Shown here one piece after another: positions 46,469 to 56,154 of a stretch of DNA of 64,000 bases. The DNA is from Copromyces sp. CBS 386.78 (lineage: Eukaryota > Ascomycota > Sordariomycetes > Sordariales > Sordariaceae): NCBI GenBank assembly GCA_030685235.1, contig MU839143.1, positions 186,001 to 250,000 of the forward strand, in the 5' to 3' direction. The translations under genes were made by a program, and so were the position numbers. Each line of letters starts with the position of its first letter. Positions within the stretch are counted from its first letter, which is position 1. The notes below the pieces were generated by a model, which had not been told where the DNA came from, made no database searches, and worked only from the letters and a program-made list of their open reading frames with translations.

Positions 46469-47431
46469 GTGGGAGGCTGCATATGGATTATGTCTTGTGA
46501 TTACCACGAAGGAACGCCAGTCAGGAACAAGGCAGGCACAGAGACCGTACCAGAGACCGCCAGGTCGGGGCCAACCTTCTCTACCGAAGAGGAGAGACGT
46601 GCACATATATGGGAAGTCCATCAGCTATACAATAACTTGGCGCCAAACGTCGAATTCTACGAATACTGCCATACGTGGCTCTCCGAACCATATCAAACCT
46701 CACCCAAGCGGCACAGATTATCGAGAAGTATGGTTACAGCGGAATCTCTACAGGCCGTACCCTACCACGACGAGACCAAGCCTGCCCACCAACAGGAGGC
46801 CCAGATGACCACTCCCCAGGCAGCAGAGAAGAAAAGAAAGATCTCCAAGAGGGAGAAGGACCAAGAAAGGATTAGCGCCTTCAGATCTCGCGAGAGATTT
46901 ATCATCAACCATTTCGTCCTCAACTCCCGAAGAAGAGATCCGCGGAGCAGGGAAGGCTCCCAACCAGCGGTAGATGCCATGCCGATCGACCAGCGGCCCG
47001 AACCGCCCACAGGTCCTAACATAATTTCGCGAGCCAAAATAGGCTACAGTGGCAAGAGCTACCGCCACCAACGGGTATGACTGCGCCGCTCCTGCCGCCG
47101 GTAGTGCGGCCACCGCATGCCTCCCCTACCAGCATGCGAAAAAGCCATGCAAGGCCACGCCCGAGTGGTGGGCCTGGAAGTTTTTCGCGGCCTAGCATGC
47201 CGTGAAATGCGTTCCAGGTCCTGAGCGCGAGCTCTACGTCGCCGCATTCAAGACTCTGGGCTACCTGGCGGCCATGGAAGAGGCCGAAGACTCAACCATC
47301 CATCGGTTCGAACCCTATTTGTGACGGAGGTCATCACAAGTGCCAAGTTCTTCATGGACCGCGGTTATAGCAGGGATGTCGTTCTGGTAATCCAGGAAAC
47401 CACTTGGGACCTCAGTTTGCATCGAATGTAG
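46469..47431 (+). pseudogene. Decayed unknown gene, 5' part of a broken locus
   Basis: An open stretch of 203 codons (46,469-47,080) is Arg/Lys/Glu-rich and ends at a stop. Overlapping it in another frame is a coding-like segment from about 47,070: NGYDCAAPAAG...KATPEWWAWKFFAA, an in-frame TAG at 47193-47195, then PERELYVAAFKTLGYLAAMEEAED...FEPYL up to TGA at 47322. The sense then shifts frame to VTEVITSAKFFMDRGYSRD...LHRM ending at TAG 47429-47431. Several breaks in 1 kb argue for a pseudogene. The protein is not recognised. It may be the upstream part of the protease-like remnant at 47,792-48,199. Confidence 0.45.
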
Positions 47432-47791
47432 GGGATATGCTTGTTTACAAGATCACCAAAGCCAAAAAAAAAAAGGGATGGAAGAACGCCGCAAGTTCTT
47501 GAGCTATCGCTTTCCTCAGATGAAGATCAGATGAAGACGCGTCACGTCTAGACGAGAAATTAGTGAGGATTGAGGGAGATATATGATGTGACGTGACGGA
47601 TTTCTAACTCGGCAGCGTCCGTAGAGGTACGCTACTAAGTCACAGGATAATTGCAATGCATGTACTTGGATGATGGAGAGAAAGAAGCTGTATCCGTGGG
47701 GCTTCGCCTTCTTTAACTTTTTGGACTTCCCGCATAGCGAAGCGGGGCTTGCTGAGACGCACACGCTAGGAACGGGAAAACTCATGGGCGA

Positions 47792-48220
47792 GTGGGAGCG
47801 TCAGGAGCTCCCGCAAGCAGGTATCTTGAGGAACAGGGATGGACATTGAGAAAGTTCGGAGACAGGGTGTATGTTCCTCCCAACGCGGAGATCCTCACCT
47901 CGAAGACTTTGCAGCTTCAGAGCGTGGGAGAGGAGATTACGGCTTTCCGTGAAGCCACTCGATTCTGGTGTTTGCCCATCTGCCATGACCAACATTTCGT
48001 CCTTGCAATTTATGACCAGGCAGCGACCACATGGTACTACTATGACTCGGCATTTGACGAGGATAGAATGGAGCTGATCCGTTCCGCCTGTGAGACTTTC
48101 GCGGCCTCTCATCACGGCATCTACAGCAGAAGCGGAAAAAGGGTTGACCTAAAGGATGCGAGTTGGCGTGAACTTGTTGATGTAGCGCCAGACGGGTGAG
48201 ATTGTTGTCGAGACCGCTGA
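47792..48220 (+). pseudogene. Truncated Ulp1/C48-type cysteine protease domain
   Basis: About 135 codons resemble the C-terminal catalytic domain of the Ulp1/SENP (peptidase C48) family. The block FWCLPICHDQHFVLAIYD contains the probable catalytic His (DQHF), and WYYYDSAF contains the Asp. The family continues with a stretch ending in DG-x-x-CG, which holds the catalytic Cys. Here the frame reads VDVAPDG, then TGA (48197-48199), then DCCRDR before another stop, so the break falls just before the expected Cys. A GTGAGA at 48196 could instead be an intron donor. Proteases of this kind occur both as deSUMOylases and inside large DNA transposons of fungi and plants. The decayed surroundings favour a transposon or gene relic. 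Confidence 0.55.
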
Positions 48221-48234
48221 ATCTCCTTTGTAGC

Positions 48235-49069
48235 TCAGCCACTACCGCCGGGTCGGGGAGGCGGCGTGGTGCGAGTGGCGGCGATAGTGCAGGCCGAAGT
48301 GTGGTCATTGGCGAACTTGACCTGCCAAGTGTTGGAGGCAATCGTATTGAGGACAGCTTCGGAGGGGTGGCTCGGTCGCGAGGCGGAAAGTGTGGGCCAG
48401 GCAGGGCAGGCGACGGAGCTGGGGACGTTCGACGTCACGATAGAGGTCGAGTCCAGGGTTGGTCGCGAGGATCTCAACTTGGGGGACAGTAGAGGGGCCA
48501 CCGGCGGGGGCGGGGGGAGGAGCGGCCATCGTGAAGATCGTGTGGATGGCCTCGAATAGGAGGAGAAGAACTTGATTTGCGACACCTTTTCGGTCCTTTT
48601 TTTGAAGACCAGGCAAGCCTCCGTCCGCTTTCTTTTCAAGAATGCCTTGAGATCGTGGGCCTTCTTCTCTGTGTCTTTGGCGCGTTTCCTGCGTGCGGCA
48701 TTGCATGTTTCCAGTTGCTCTTCCGTGAGGTCGTTAACTCCTTGCGGACGTTCCATCAGAGGCGTGTGGCTGCAAAGAGGGAGCCAGGAGACTGCTTCCC
48801 TTTTCCAGGGAAGAAAACCTGTCCAAATGCCGTCAGGAGTTGGATCAAGAGAAGTAGGGATTGAGAGCCTCTTCTTTGTGAGAAATGATAGCTCTGGGCC
48901 CAAAGATTGGTGCCGACACGCTTAGAGGGCACGTTGGCGTAACTGTACCTTGCTTAACACGCCGGTCGGGGTGTTGTTCGTTCATGATTTTGGTGACGTC
49001 CTTCTTCTTATATGTGTTACCCGGGAACTTGCCCTTTTTAGGTAATTCGCGGTTGGATCCCAACGCCAC
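48235..49069 (-). pseudogene. Minus-strand coding-like remnant
   Basis: Two overlapping minus frames give charged peptides: ELPKKGKFPGNTYKKKDVTKIMNEQHPDRR (from 49,069) and, shifted, DLTEEQLETCNAARRKRAKDTEKKAHDLKAFLKRKRT near 48,600-48,730. The Lys/Arg/Glu-rich composition is less likely by chance than the hydrophobic frames opposite. No family is recognised, and the frame change at about 48,870 implies decay or an intron. Confidence 0.3.
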
Positions 49070-49252
49070 TTTTCCGTTGCGTCGTTTTAGGAATACCGAA
49101 AGGGTGTGGAATCATCTAAACCAGTCGTCGATATGGTACCCATGTACGACATGGGGGCTGTCGGAGTTGATCTGGGGGTTAGGTATCCAGCTTAGCGTGC
49201 TTGCGGCGGCGGCCGGTCGCCAGGGTTCCGTTTCTGGCATCGTTCTTGGTTC

Positions 49253-49446
49253 ACGGTGGTTACCCGCGGTTGCAATAGACACTCACCGGTTGGAGCCCGT
49301 TGTCCTCGTCGCAATACTGCTCTCTTGCCCGATAGGGGGAAGTTGCCCTCTCCCTATCTCCCCCTTCATCTCCCGAAGATATAATTATTATTAATATTAA
49401 TAGTTATCTCTTCGTTTGAGTTAGGTATAGTCCTGAATAGCAGACG
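49253..49446. repeat. Left arm of a large inverted repeat
   Basis: 194 bp that reappear inverted at 49,592-49,750 plus 49,945-49,983. The arms are separated by a 145-bp spacer (49,447-49,591). Most differences are transitions, the right arm carrying T or A where the left has C or G. Confidence 0.85.
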
Positions 49447-49591
49447 AGGTTCAATAGAAGTACGGGTAAGAGGACGTTGTAAATAAGAAGTAACATTACT
49501 CTCCAATTCATCATCGACCTCCATTTCCTCATCTTCCGCTTCTTTATCGAACTTCGCTTCCTCATCGAACTTGCGGAATTGCCTCTTGCCG

Positions 49592-49983
49592 CGTCTGCTA
49601 TTCAGGACTATACCTAATTTAAACGAAGAGATAACTACTAACATTAATAATATTTATATTTTCGGGAAATAAAAGGGGAAATAGGGAAAGGGCAACTTCC
49701 CCCCATCGGGCAGGCAAGCAATATTACGACGAGGACAACGGGCTCCAACCTGATGCGTAGCTTCCCTCGTAGAGGGACCCTGCCCACTGCGCTCTGATTG
49801 ACGAAGGGCAGGCATGCACCGCATGCACATATATATAGCCGTGCGGTTGACGCACTAGTCCTAGATCTCTCTCTCAGAATCAACAACATCATCATCATCG
49901 TTGACGCGCTACGCTGATCGCCTCACGCTGTTTCCATGCATCACAACCGGTGAGTATCTATTACAACCGCGGGTAACCACCGT
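49592..49983. repeat. Right arm of the inverted repeat, interrupted
   Basis: Reverse complement of the left arm in two pieces, 49,592-49,750 and 49,945-49,983, with a 194-bp interruption (193-bp element plus one extra base before the duplicated target). The left arm provides the empty site. Confidence 0.85.
49751..49943. mobile_element. Solo-LTR-like insertion, 193 bp
   Basis: The element begins TGATGC and ends GCATCA, giving the TG...CA termini of a long terminal repeat with 6-bp inverted ends. It is flanked on both sides by the 5-bp direct repeat CAACC, while the matching site in the other arm has CAACC once. A TATATATA box lies near 49,829. The size is small for an LTR but possible. It codes for nothing and shows no RIP, which suggests a recent or sub-threshold insertion. 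Confidence 0.7.
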
Positions 49984-49992
49984 ATACACACA

Positions 49993-50216
49993 ATGCCGCC
50001 CGAATTGAAGTGGCAGTTGTTGCAGGCATTCTTCACGATGCCGTCCACCCAGCTGCACACCCCGAACGGGCCACGTGCGGTCATGCAACCACACTCTCCC
50101 TCCGTGCCTACTGCCCGAGCCGGCCTCTTGGGAGGACACAGTCGACCGTAGGCTGGAGTCTATGGATAGGAAGTTGGATGAGCTGCTCGATCTTGTCCGC
50201 GCTCCCCGTCGTTAGC
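49993..50216 (+). pseudogene. Short coding-like remnant next to the repeat
   Basis: From ATG 49993 a frame reads MPPELKWQLLQAFFTMPST and stops near 50,150. In a second frame a helical, charged C-terminus (ASWEDTVDRRLESMDRKLDE) runs to TAG at about 50,214. The frame change suggests a relic of a larger gene. No family is recognised. Confidence 0.3.
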
Positions 50217-51300
50217 ATTAGACATGCTGGGTGTTTCTCCTAGCTGGGCATTGCGAATAACAACCTCCGCTACCCGGAAGAGGATGAGAATCTTCGCCCA
50301 AAATGGAGTGCGATTTAAGAGTCAGGAATTCGTTTCCATGGAAGATCTATAGGATGACGAGCCAGCTACCGAGGAAGATGAGCGGCAAATCATTGATTGG
50401 TTTGAGACTCAAAAGATTCTTGAGCTCAAAGGAACGGGGTTTTATATTGCTGTCAACGCTTGTGTCACTTCAATTTCATATCCGAACCACTATTATCCTG
50501 AGTTTCCCAGTCATTCCATCTGATCTATATGGACAAGCTGAAATCCATTCTAGACATCGAAGCCATTTCATCTGATAAAATTCTCTCTCCAGAGAATAGT
50601 TTAAGCTAATCATAGATATCTTCATGACTACCGAAGCGGGAAACCCTGAGTCTAAACATTGGTTGTCTAACAGACAACCAATATTTAGAAAACAATAATT
50701 GCTTCCCAAACATTAATTATCTCCTAGGCCCCTAAAAGGCAAAAGTATAGGGTATTACCTTCTATACTTTAGTAGGCCTTTTAAGGGCTACTAAGTTGAA
50801 GGCGAGCACTGCCGCTGGAGACTGAGCTGGAATTTCTAGGTTGGAAGAGAAATTAAGGTACTTAAGACGTGTTCGGCTACACGTTAGTACGTCCCCAGGT
50901 TAAGATTTTGTATGTAGGACGTACTAATGTACTATTGCGATTTTTCGTATTCGGCTCAAAAACCTTATTTTTCATGCACACCCTGCAACTACCTATAACT
51001 ACCTATACCTACCCCAAATCTTCGATTTGACCAATTAGAAGGCTAAAATCTTCGAAATCCTTAACCGTAGTTCTTAACGTACTACGTCTTAAAATCGAGC
51101 CGTAGTATATTAAGGATTACGGTTAATATATATATAGAATTTGTATATGCGCTATATTTATAGCGCCTCGTTAAAGTTGTTAGGTGAGTTGGTTAATTTT
51201 AAATACCGATTTAATAATAAATACCTTCCTCCCTTCTAAACGAAATATCTATCTCTTTCCCCTTTTCCTTTTCTATATCCCTTTTTATCTTTATTTATTT
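50217..51300. other. Transition from normal to AT-rich sequence, with hairpins
   Basis: Base composition falls toward high AT here. A hairpin with an 18-bp stem (one mismatch) and a 3-base loop lies at 50,651-50,689 (core ATTGGTTGTCT/AGACAACCAAT). A looser hairpin lies at about 50,722-50,792. A 14-bp inverted repeat (ACGTTAGTACGTCC, one mismatch) lies at 50,881-50,930. No gene is supported. Confidence 0.5.
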
Positions 51301-51313
51301 AGTGATCTTTATA

Positions 51314-52625
51314 ATAGCGCCCAATAACGAAGACGAAAACTTTTACGAAGAACTTTAATTGCAATTCTAGGCCGTTGCTTCTAGTATTATTACCGCTCTA
51401 TATATCTTTATAATGTATAACCTTATACTATTAAATAATATCCTATTACCCTTCTACTTAACGATTAGGCTTAAGGTATTAGAAGTAAATAAGTTTTTTA
51501 ATATACCGGGCGCCCTCTTCTTTAATTAGGTTCGTATAAGTAAAGAAGCCTTTTATAGCCTTTATTTATAGTTTTCTTCTTATAGTAGCTTGAAGAGTAG
51601 ACGGTATCTATCTAATAAATAAAAATTTATTATTTATTTTTATATATTAATTTAAGGCAAGACCTAAAGGGATATAGGTATTATCTTTAGTTATAATCCT
51701 AATATTATTTATAAATTAATATATATTTAATACTATACTAAATATTATAGTATTAATTTACCAAATTCCTAATAGGGCCTTTCATTATATTATAAAATAC
51801 TTCCTCCGCCTTACGAAGGCCTTTATTAAATAACTAGAATAAGTAGTCTAATTTAAAATCTAGTAGTCTTCGCGGTTCTACTCCTACTTCTAGAATTATT
51901 TTAGTATAGTAGACGGGAAGCTCTTTTCTACGCGTATTCCCTAAGACTAATTCTTAGCTTAGATTACCTATAAAAACTATATTACTTAGAACATATTAGG
52001 TACTATTAATATAGACGGGCGCTTTACGTATTTGTATGTCGGTTAGGAGGGCTCTATTAATAATATTCGTATTTTCTACAATATTATAAATAACGATTTC
52101 CTAATCCTTTATAATTAGTATTATTTTAGGGACATTGGTTATCCGGCGATAAAGAAGATACTAGTACTATATTATAATATTCGGTACTATATACTAAAAT
52201 AGGGCAATTATACTTTCTAAATTAAATAAGAGTTATTTAATAAACGTTATAATTTAATTCGGGTTAATATTAAAATTATATAGGGTATACTTATTAGGAT
52301 TTTTAGTATTTATTATTAAAATTTAGAATACAGTATTGAGACTTAGAAGGATGTTATTTTAATTACCGCTAACCTTTATAACTTTATATTTTAATATAAA
52401 GAACTATAAACTAAATATAAAACCGAACGTAAGTATTTTAAGAGGCTAATTACTATAACGACCCTTAGTAAAAAAAATAATTAATTAAATAACTTTAATT
52501 ATAGGGATTTAGTTCCGGGGGAGGCTAACGAAATATATTAACTTCGTAAGGAAATCGCAGATTCTTTATAGGTAGATTAGCAGGAAAAATATAAATTAGG
52601 GAGTAGATTATGTAATAAATAATAT
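51314..52625 (+). pseudogene. RIP-inactivated PIF/Harbinger (DDE_4) transposase
   Basis: The plus strand holds a relic of a DDE_4 superfamily transposase. The clearest part runs from about 52,002 in one frame: DGRFTYLYV, then GSINNIRIFYN, then YYFRDIGYPAIKK, then ELFNKRYNLIRVNIK, then LEYSIET-KDVI, with TAG/TAA stops inside. In the family the second catalytic Asp lies in GSAHDSR; here that position is Asn (52062-52064). The catalytic Glu of the NVVERIFG block is Lys (52272-52274). Both are G-to-A changes. An N-terminal stretch (ATAGCGCCC... at 51,314) reads with Ile where a start Met is likely, and in a different frame, so an intron or indel lies between. Such transposases cut and paste DNA with TIRs and 3-bp TWA target sites; its own termini were not found. 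Confidence 0.75.
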
Positions 52626-53032
52626 ATTTAACTTCTAATCTTCCCTATAAGGAAGAATAATAAATAGATCATTTAAATAATAATATACTTACCTTAATTC
52701 CGCCCGCCCCGTACTAAATAGCGGGAACGATTATTTATTATTAATCTTTATTAGCGAAGGATTAATAGTCTTTATTCTATACGCTAAAGGTAGTTATAAT
52801 TAATGTATCTTCTCCTTCAAATTAATAGCGAGCCGTTCTTTATATTAAAATGAGCGACTCTACTCGCACCATTAGAAAACTCTACTCGGACCGTGATCCA
52901 CTTTTTTCTTTCATACATATCCCTAACCCTGCCGTTCCCTCCCTACCAGCACCAGTCTCGCTCGTACCGCGACCGCCAAGCCCCTAGATTACAACCTATT
53001 ACACGTTGTGACCCCTGCACAGTACACGTATC

Positions 53033-53219
53033 GCTGACAGCCGTGACAGTCACTGACAGCCGACAGCCGTGACAATCGCTGACAGCCGACAGCCGTGACA
53101 ATCGCTGACAGCCGTGACAATCGCTGACAGCCGACAGCCGTGACAATCGCTGACAGCCGTAACAATCGCTGACAGCCGTGACAATCGCTAACAGCCGTGA
53201 CAGTCGTTGACAGTCGCTG
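53033..53219. repeat. Minisatellite of ~19-bp units inside element copy 1
   Basis: Units of the type TCGCTGACAGCCGTGACAA are repeated about ten times with some 10-bp half-units (CGACAGC). It lies inside the TIR element and forms much of its interior. Confidence 0.85.
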
Positions 53220-53225
53220 GCAATT

Positions 53226-53301
53226 GACAGCAATTGAGTGCGATTGAGATAGTCGCTCAATTGAGTGCGATTGAGATAGTCGCTCAATTGAGTGCGATTG
53301 A
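53226..53301. repeat. 26- to 27-bp direct repeats inside element copy 1
   Basis: The unit AATTGAGTGCGATTGAGATA plus GTCGCTC occurs about two and a half times. It is followed by smaller repeats of CCCTGTAAAGTGCG at 53,340-53,379. Confidence 0.8.
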
Positions 53302-53944
53302 ACGATGTGCGACCGTGTTGTGTGACCGTGCTGCTAACTGCCCTGTAAAGTGCGCTGTAAAATGCCCTGTAAAGTGCGATATGGGGGTGCGTATCTGGTC
53401 TGGGCACTGCGGTCTGATGTCACGCATGAAAGAATGGTAATGTCCAGATTTCTGGGTGAAATTTTCGAAAGAATACATGTGACAGATGTGGCCGCGCCAG
53501 GGTTAGGGATATGTGTGAGAGAAAAAGTGGATCACGGTCCGAGTAGAGTTTTCTAACGGTGCGAGTAGAGTCGCTCATTAAAATAATTATAACTAACGTA
53601 TCTTCTCCTTCGAATCGATGTAGGTCTAGTGGCGAACCGTTCTTTACGCTAAAGTGGTTATAACTAACGTATCTTCTCCTTCGAATTAATATAGGTCTAA
53701 TAGCAAACCGTTCCTTATATTAAAAGTAGTTATAACTAATATATCTTCTCCTTCGAATCGATATAAGTCTAGTAGAAATATACCTCTATATTAAGAGGGT
53801 GCAAGTAGGAGAAGGTTATATTAGTTCTTTATATTACTTACGATTAGGGTTCTTATAAGGGTTATTAATTTCGTAATATTATTACACCTTCTTATTGGGG
53901 AAAAGTATTAGGGTTAATATTAATAAATAGCCATATAGTTTATT

Positions 53945-54720
53945 AATATCCTTACTCTTTATTAGTCGCCTAATTTACTATTATATAAAAGATAGGTTGT
54001 AGGGGTTTAATAGTAGTGAATATATTAGATTTATAATTGACAAATATTAATACGGCGGCCTAAAGGTTGGTTTCTCTAATAATAATAATATTAAAAATAT
54101 CCGATGTATATAATTTAATAATTCGCTTTTATTAAGAAGGCTAATAGTAGAAAGATAGTTAATAATATTAATATTTTAGATTAGGCTTATTATTATTATT
54201 AGGTTTACTATAATTAATAAATTTATTATTATTGTCGGATACTATCCTAATTAATCTTAATATTACTAATACTATTAATAATATTAGTAGTATTAATACT
54301 ATTAGTAATATTAATTTAATTATCGAATAGATTAAGGGTTAATTATTAAATTAGATATTCGGGTTTTCTTTTTCTTTTTAAATCGGGTTTAGATAATGAT
54401 ATTGGAACCTATTACTTTTACTAATAATTATTAATAGATATTCAATTTAATAAACAAAATAAAAGACGAGGTAAATTATAAAGGGAAAGGGAGGGAATAA
54501 TAAAAGGAAAGAGGGGAAATAATAAAAGGATAGGGGGGAAATAGTGAAAGGATAGGGGGGAAATAAGAAGGGGAGAGGGGGGGGAAATAAGAACAAGAGA
54601 GAAGAATAGGAATAATAAAAGGAAAAGGGTTAGAAAACCAGAAAACTAGAAAACCAAAAAACTAGAAAACTAGAAAACTAGAAAACCAGAAACTGGAAAG
54701 AGGGTAGTAAAGGGGGGTAG
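53945..54720. repeat. Diverged duplicated block, copy A
   Basis: Shares ordered sequence with 56,155-57,130, offset about 2.2 kb: TCCTTACTCTTTATTAGTC, then TATATAATTTAATAATTCGCTT, then runs of ATTAATA, and finally a purine-rich tract (54,460-54,720) of GGGGAAATAA and AGAAAACTAG units. The copies differ mostly by transitions, consistent with RIP of a duplication. Confidence 0.7.
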
Positions 54721-54795
54721 TATATAAACAGATTAGTACAATAATAAACTTACTTTAATAACTTACCCCCATAGAGCTAAACGGCTTAGTTTAGC

Positions 54796-54918
54796 GTTAA
54801 TATTAATCTCTTCCTTTAATTAAATTCTATTATTCTCGAATAGTTATATAATTAATATTAATCTCTTCTTCTAATTAGACTCTATTATTCTCGAATAACT
54901 ATATAATTAGTATTAAAA
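54796..54918. repeat. Two tandem ~65-bp units
   Basis: AATATTAATCTCTTC...TCTATTATTCTCGAATA...TATATAATTA occurs twice in tandem with a few substitutions. Confidence 0.75.
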
Positions 54919-55147
54919 GTAGTTGTAGTATTGGGTTTCTAGCCCCCTATAGGGGGTTAAATAGGTAGTTATTAATAATTGTAAAAGTAATATCCGCCTA
55001 TATAGTATTTGACCAATTCTAAAAATACTGGTAATTAAGCCTAATCCTAATTAGAAAACTATAATATTATTAAATTTAATTAATAATAAGCGCGGTTCTC
55101 GGCCTAATAGCCCAACCGTTCTTAACATACTTATAGTTATAGTATCT

Positions 55148-55390
55148 AAATATAGTTTAATAGTTAGTATAGGAGTTATATTAATTTCTTTTAACGACTT
55201 CTAGTAGTATTAAATATAGTTTAATAGCTAGTATAGGAATTATATTAATCTCTTTTAACGACTTCTAGTAATATTAAGTATAATTTGATAACTAGTATAG
55301 GAATTATATTAATTTCTTTTAACGACTTCTAGTAGCATTGAATATAATTTAATAGCTAGTATAAGAATTGTATTAATTTTTCTTAATAAT
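55148..55390. repeat. Tandem array of ~64-bp units
   Basis: About four copies of a unit containing TATAGTTTAATAGCTAGTAT, then AGGAATTATATTAAT, then CTTTTAACGACTTCTAGTA start near 55,149, 55,212, 55,276 and 55,340. Differences are mostly transitions. Confidence 0.85.
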
Positions 55391-55789
55391 TTCACTAAAG
55401 GTACTAAGAATATTAGTAATTAATAGTAGTTATTTATTAGCTTAGTCTAAGGGGCTTAATTAAATTTTAATAGTATTAATAGTTATTGTAGGCGCAACTA
55501 ATAGTAAAGATTATCCTAAAATAGAAGTTAGTATTTAAAATACTCCTTGACAAATAGCCGACCAATATATCTAAATCGTACCCGTAACCCCCCGCAGCTC
55601 GGATCTTAACCCTCTCGGGTATTATTTACCCGTAGGTAATAGAACGATACGGTATACTAGGATTCTATTAGTAGGATTTACGCATTTTAAAGGATTTACT
55701 GTTAAATAGATATTACTAGTCGATTAGCTATTTAAAAAGGAAGGAGATAATGGGAATTAGTAACCAAGGGGGGGGGAGGGATGACTTAC

Positions 55790-55892
55790 AATGATTGTCG
55801 CTGTTTTGTCGTATTTGATATACTTGTATATTGTCGAAGTAGTCTTGGAAGAGCTTTTGCTCGACAAATTGGAGCAACGAGATCATCTCCAT
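55790..55892 (-). other. RIP-free exon-like island in AT-rich DNA
   Basis: About 180 bp (55,765-55,950) keep normal CA/TG content. On the minus strand they read MEMISLLQFVEQKLFQDYF and on to NSDNH without a stop, followed immediately by GTAAGT, a perfect intron donor. No family is recognised. It could be a surviving piece of a gene or a short insertion. No downstream exon is evident. Confidence 0.35.
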
Positions 55893-56154
55893 AAGATTAT
55901 TCTAAATCGGTGTTCCAAAACCTTTTCGGTGTCGGTGGCGGTAATACTTATAATTATAAAAAAATACTAACTCGGTATTAGCGGCGGTAGTACCTATATT
56001 CGTAAGATAGGGTAGGCAACTTCGGTGTTAGGGAGATATAATTTATATTATTTATCGCTATACTATTTATACCCCTCTTATACTACTAAAATTAAAATTT
56101 TAAGTAGGAGGGCAATATTCTACTAAATAATTAAAGTAGCTGGTACTACGCCTA

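Larger units (their letters stand above)
52852..53576. mobile_element. 725-bp TIR element with 8-bp target duplication (copy 1)
   Basis: The ends are inverted repeats of about 80 bp (52,852-52,931 and 53,498-53,576) that start GAGCGACTCTACTCGCACC and differ at only a few, mostly transition, sites. The 8-bp direct repeat ATTAAAAT lies at both flanks (52,844-52,851 and 53,577-53,584). Each end carries the motif CTCTACTCG twice. The interior is GC-normal, unlike its surroundings, and is built of short tandem repeats, with no room for a transposase. It is therefore non-autonomous. An 8-bp duplication suits hAT, P or Merlin-type elements, though long TIRs are also seen in Mutator-like elements. 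Confidence 0.88.
52785..53790 (+). repeat. Tandem array of ~71-bp units, split by an inserted element
   Basis: Units begin GTTATAACTAACGTATCTTCTCCTTCGAA and repeat at 52,794, 53,587, 53,658 and 53,730 (period 71-72 bp after the insertion). The first unit is cut at 52,851 by the element 52,852-53,576 and the array resumes directly after it. The function is unknown. Confidence 0.8.

Noticed and set aside
47300..47325. GGTTCGAACCC resembling a tRNA B box
   Set aside because: No acceptor stem, D arm or anticodon arm can be folded around it, and the bases lie in a coding-like frame (IHRFEPYL).
53033..53219. Regular short repeats that could suggest a CRISPR array
   Set aside because: Units are contiguous with no unique spacers, lie inside a TIR element, and the genome is fungal.
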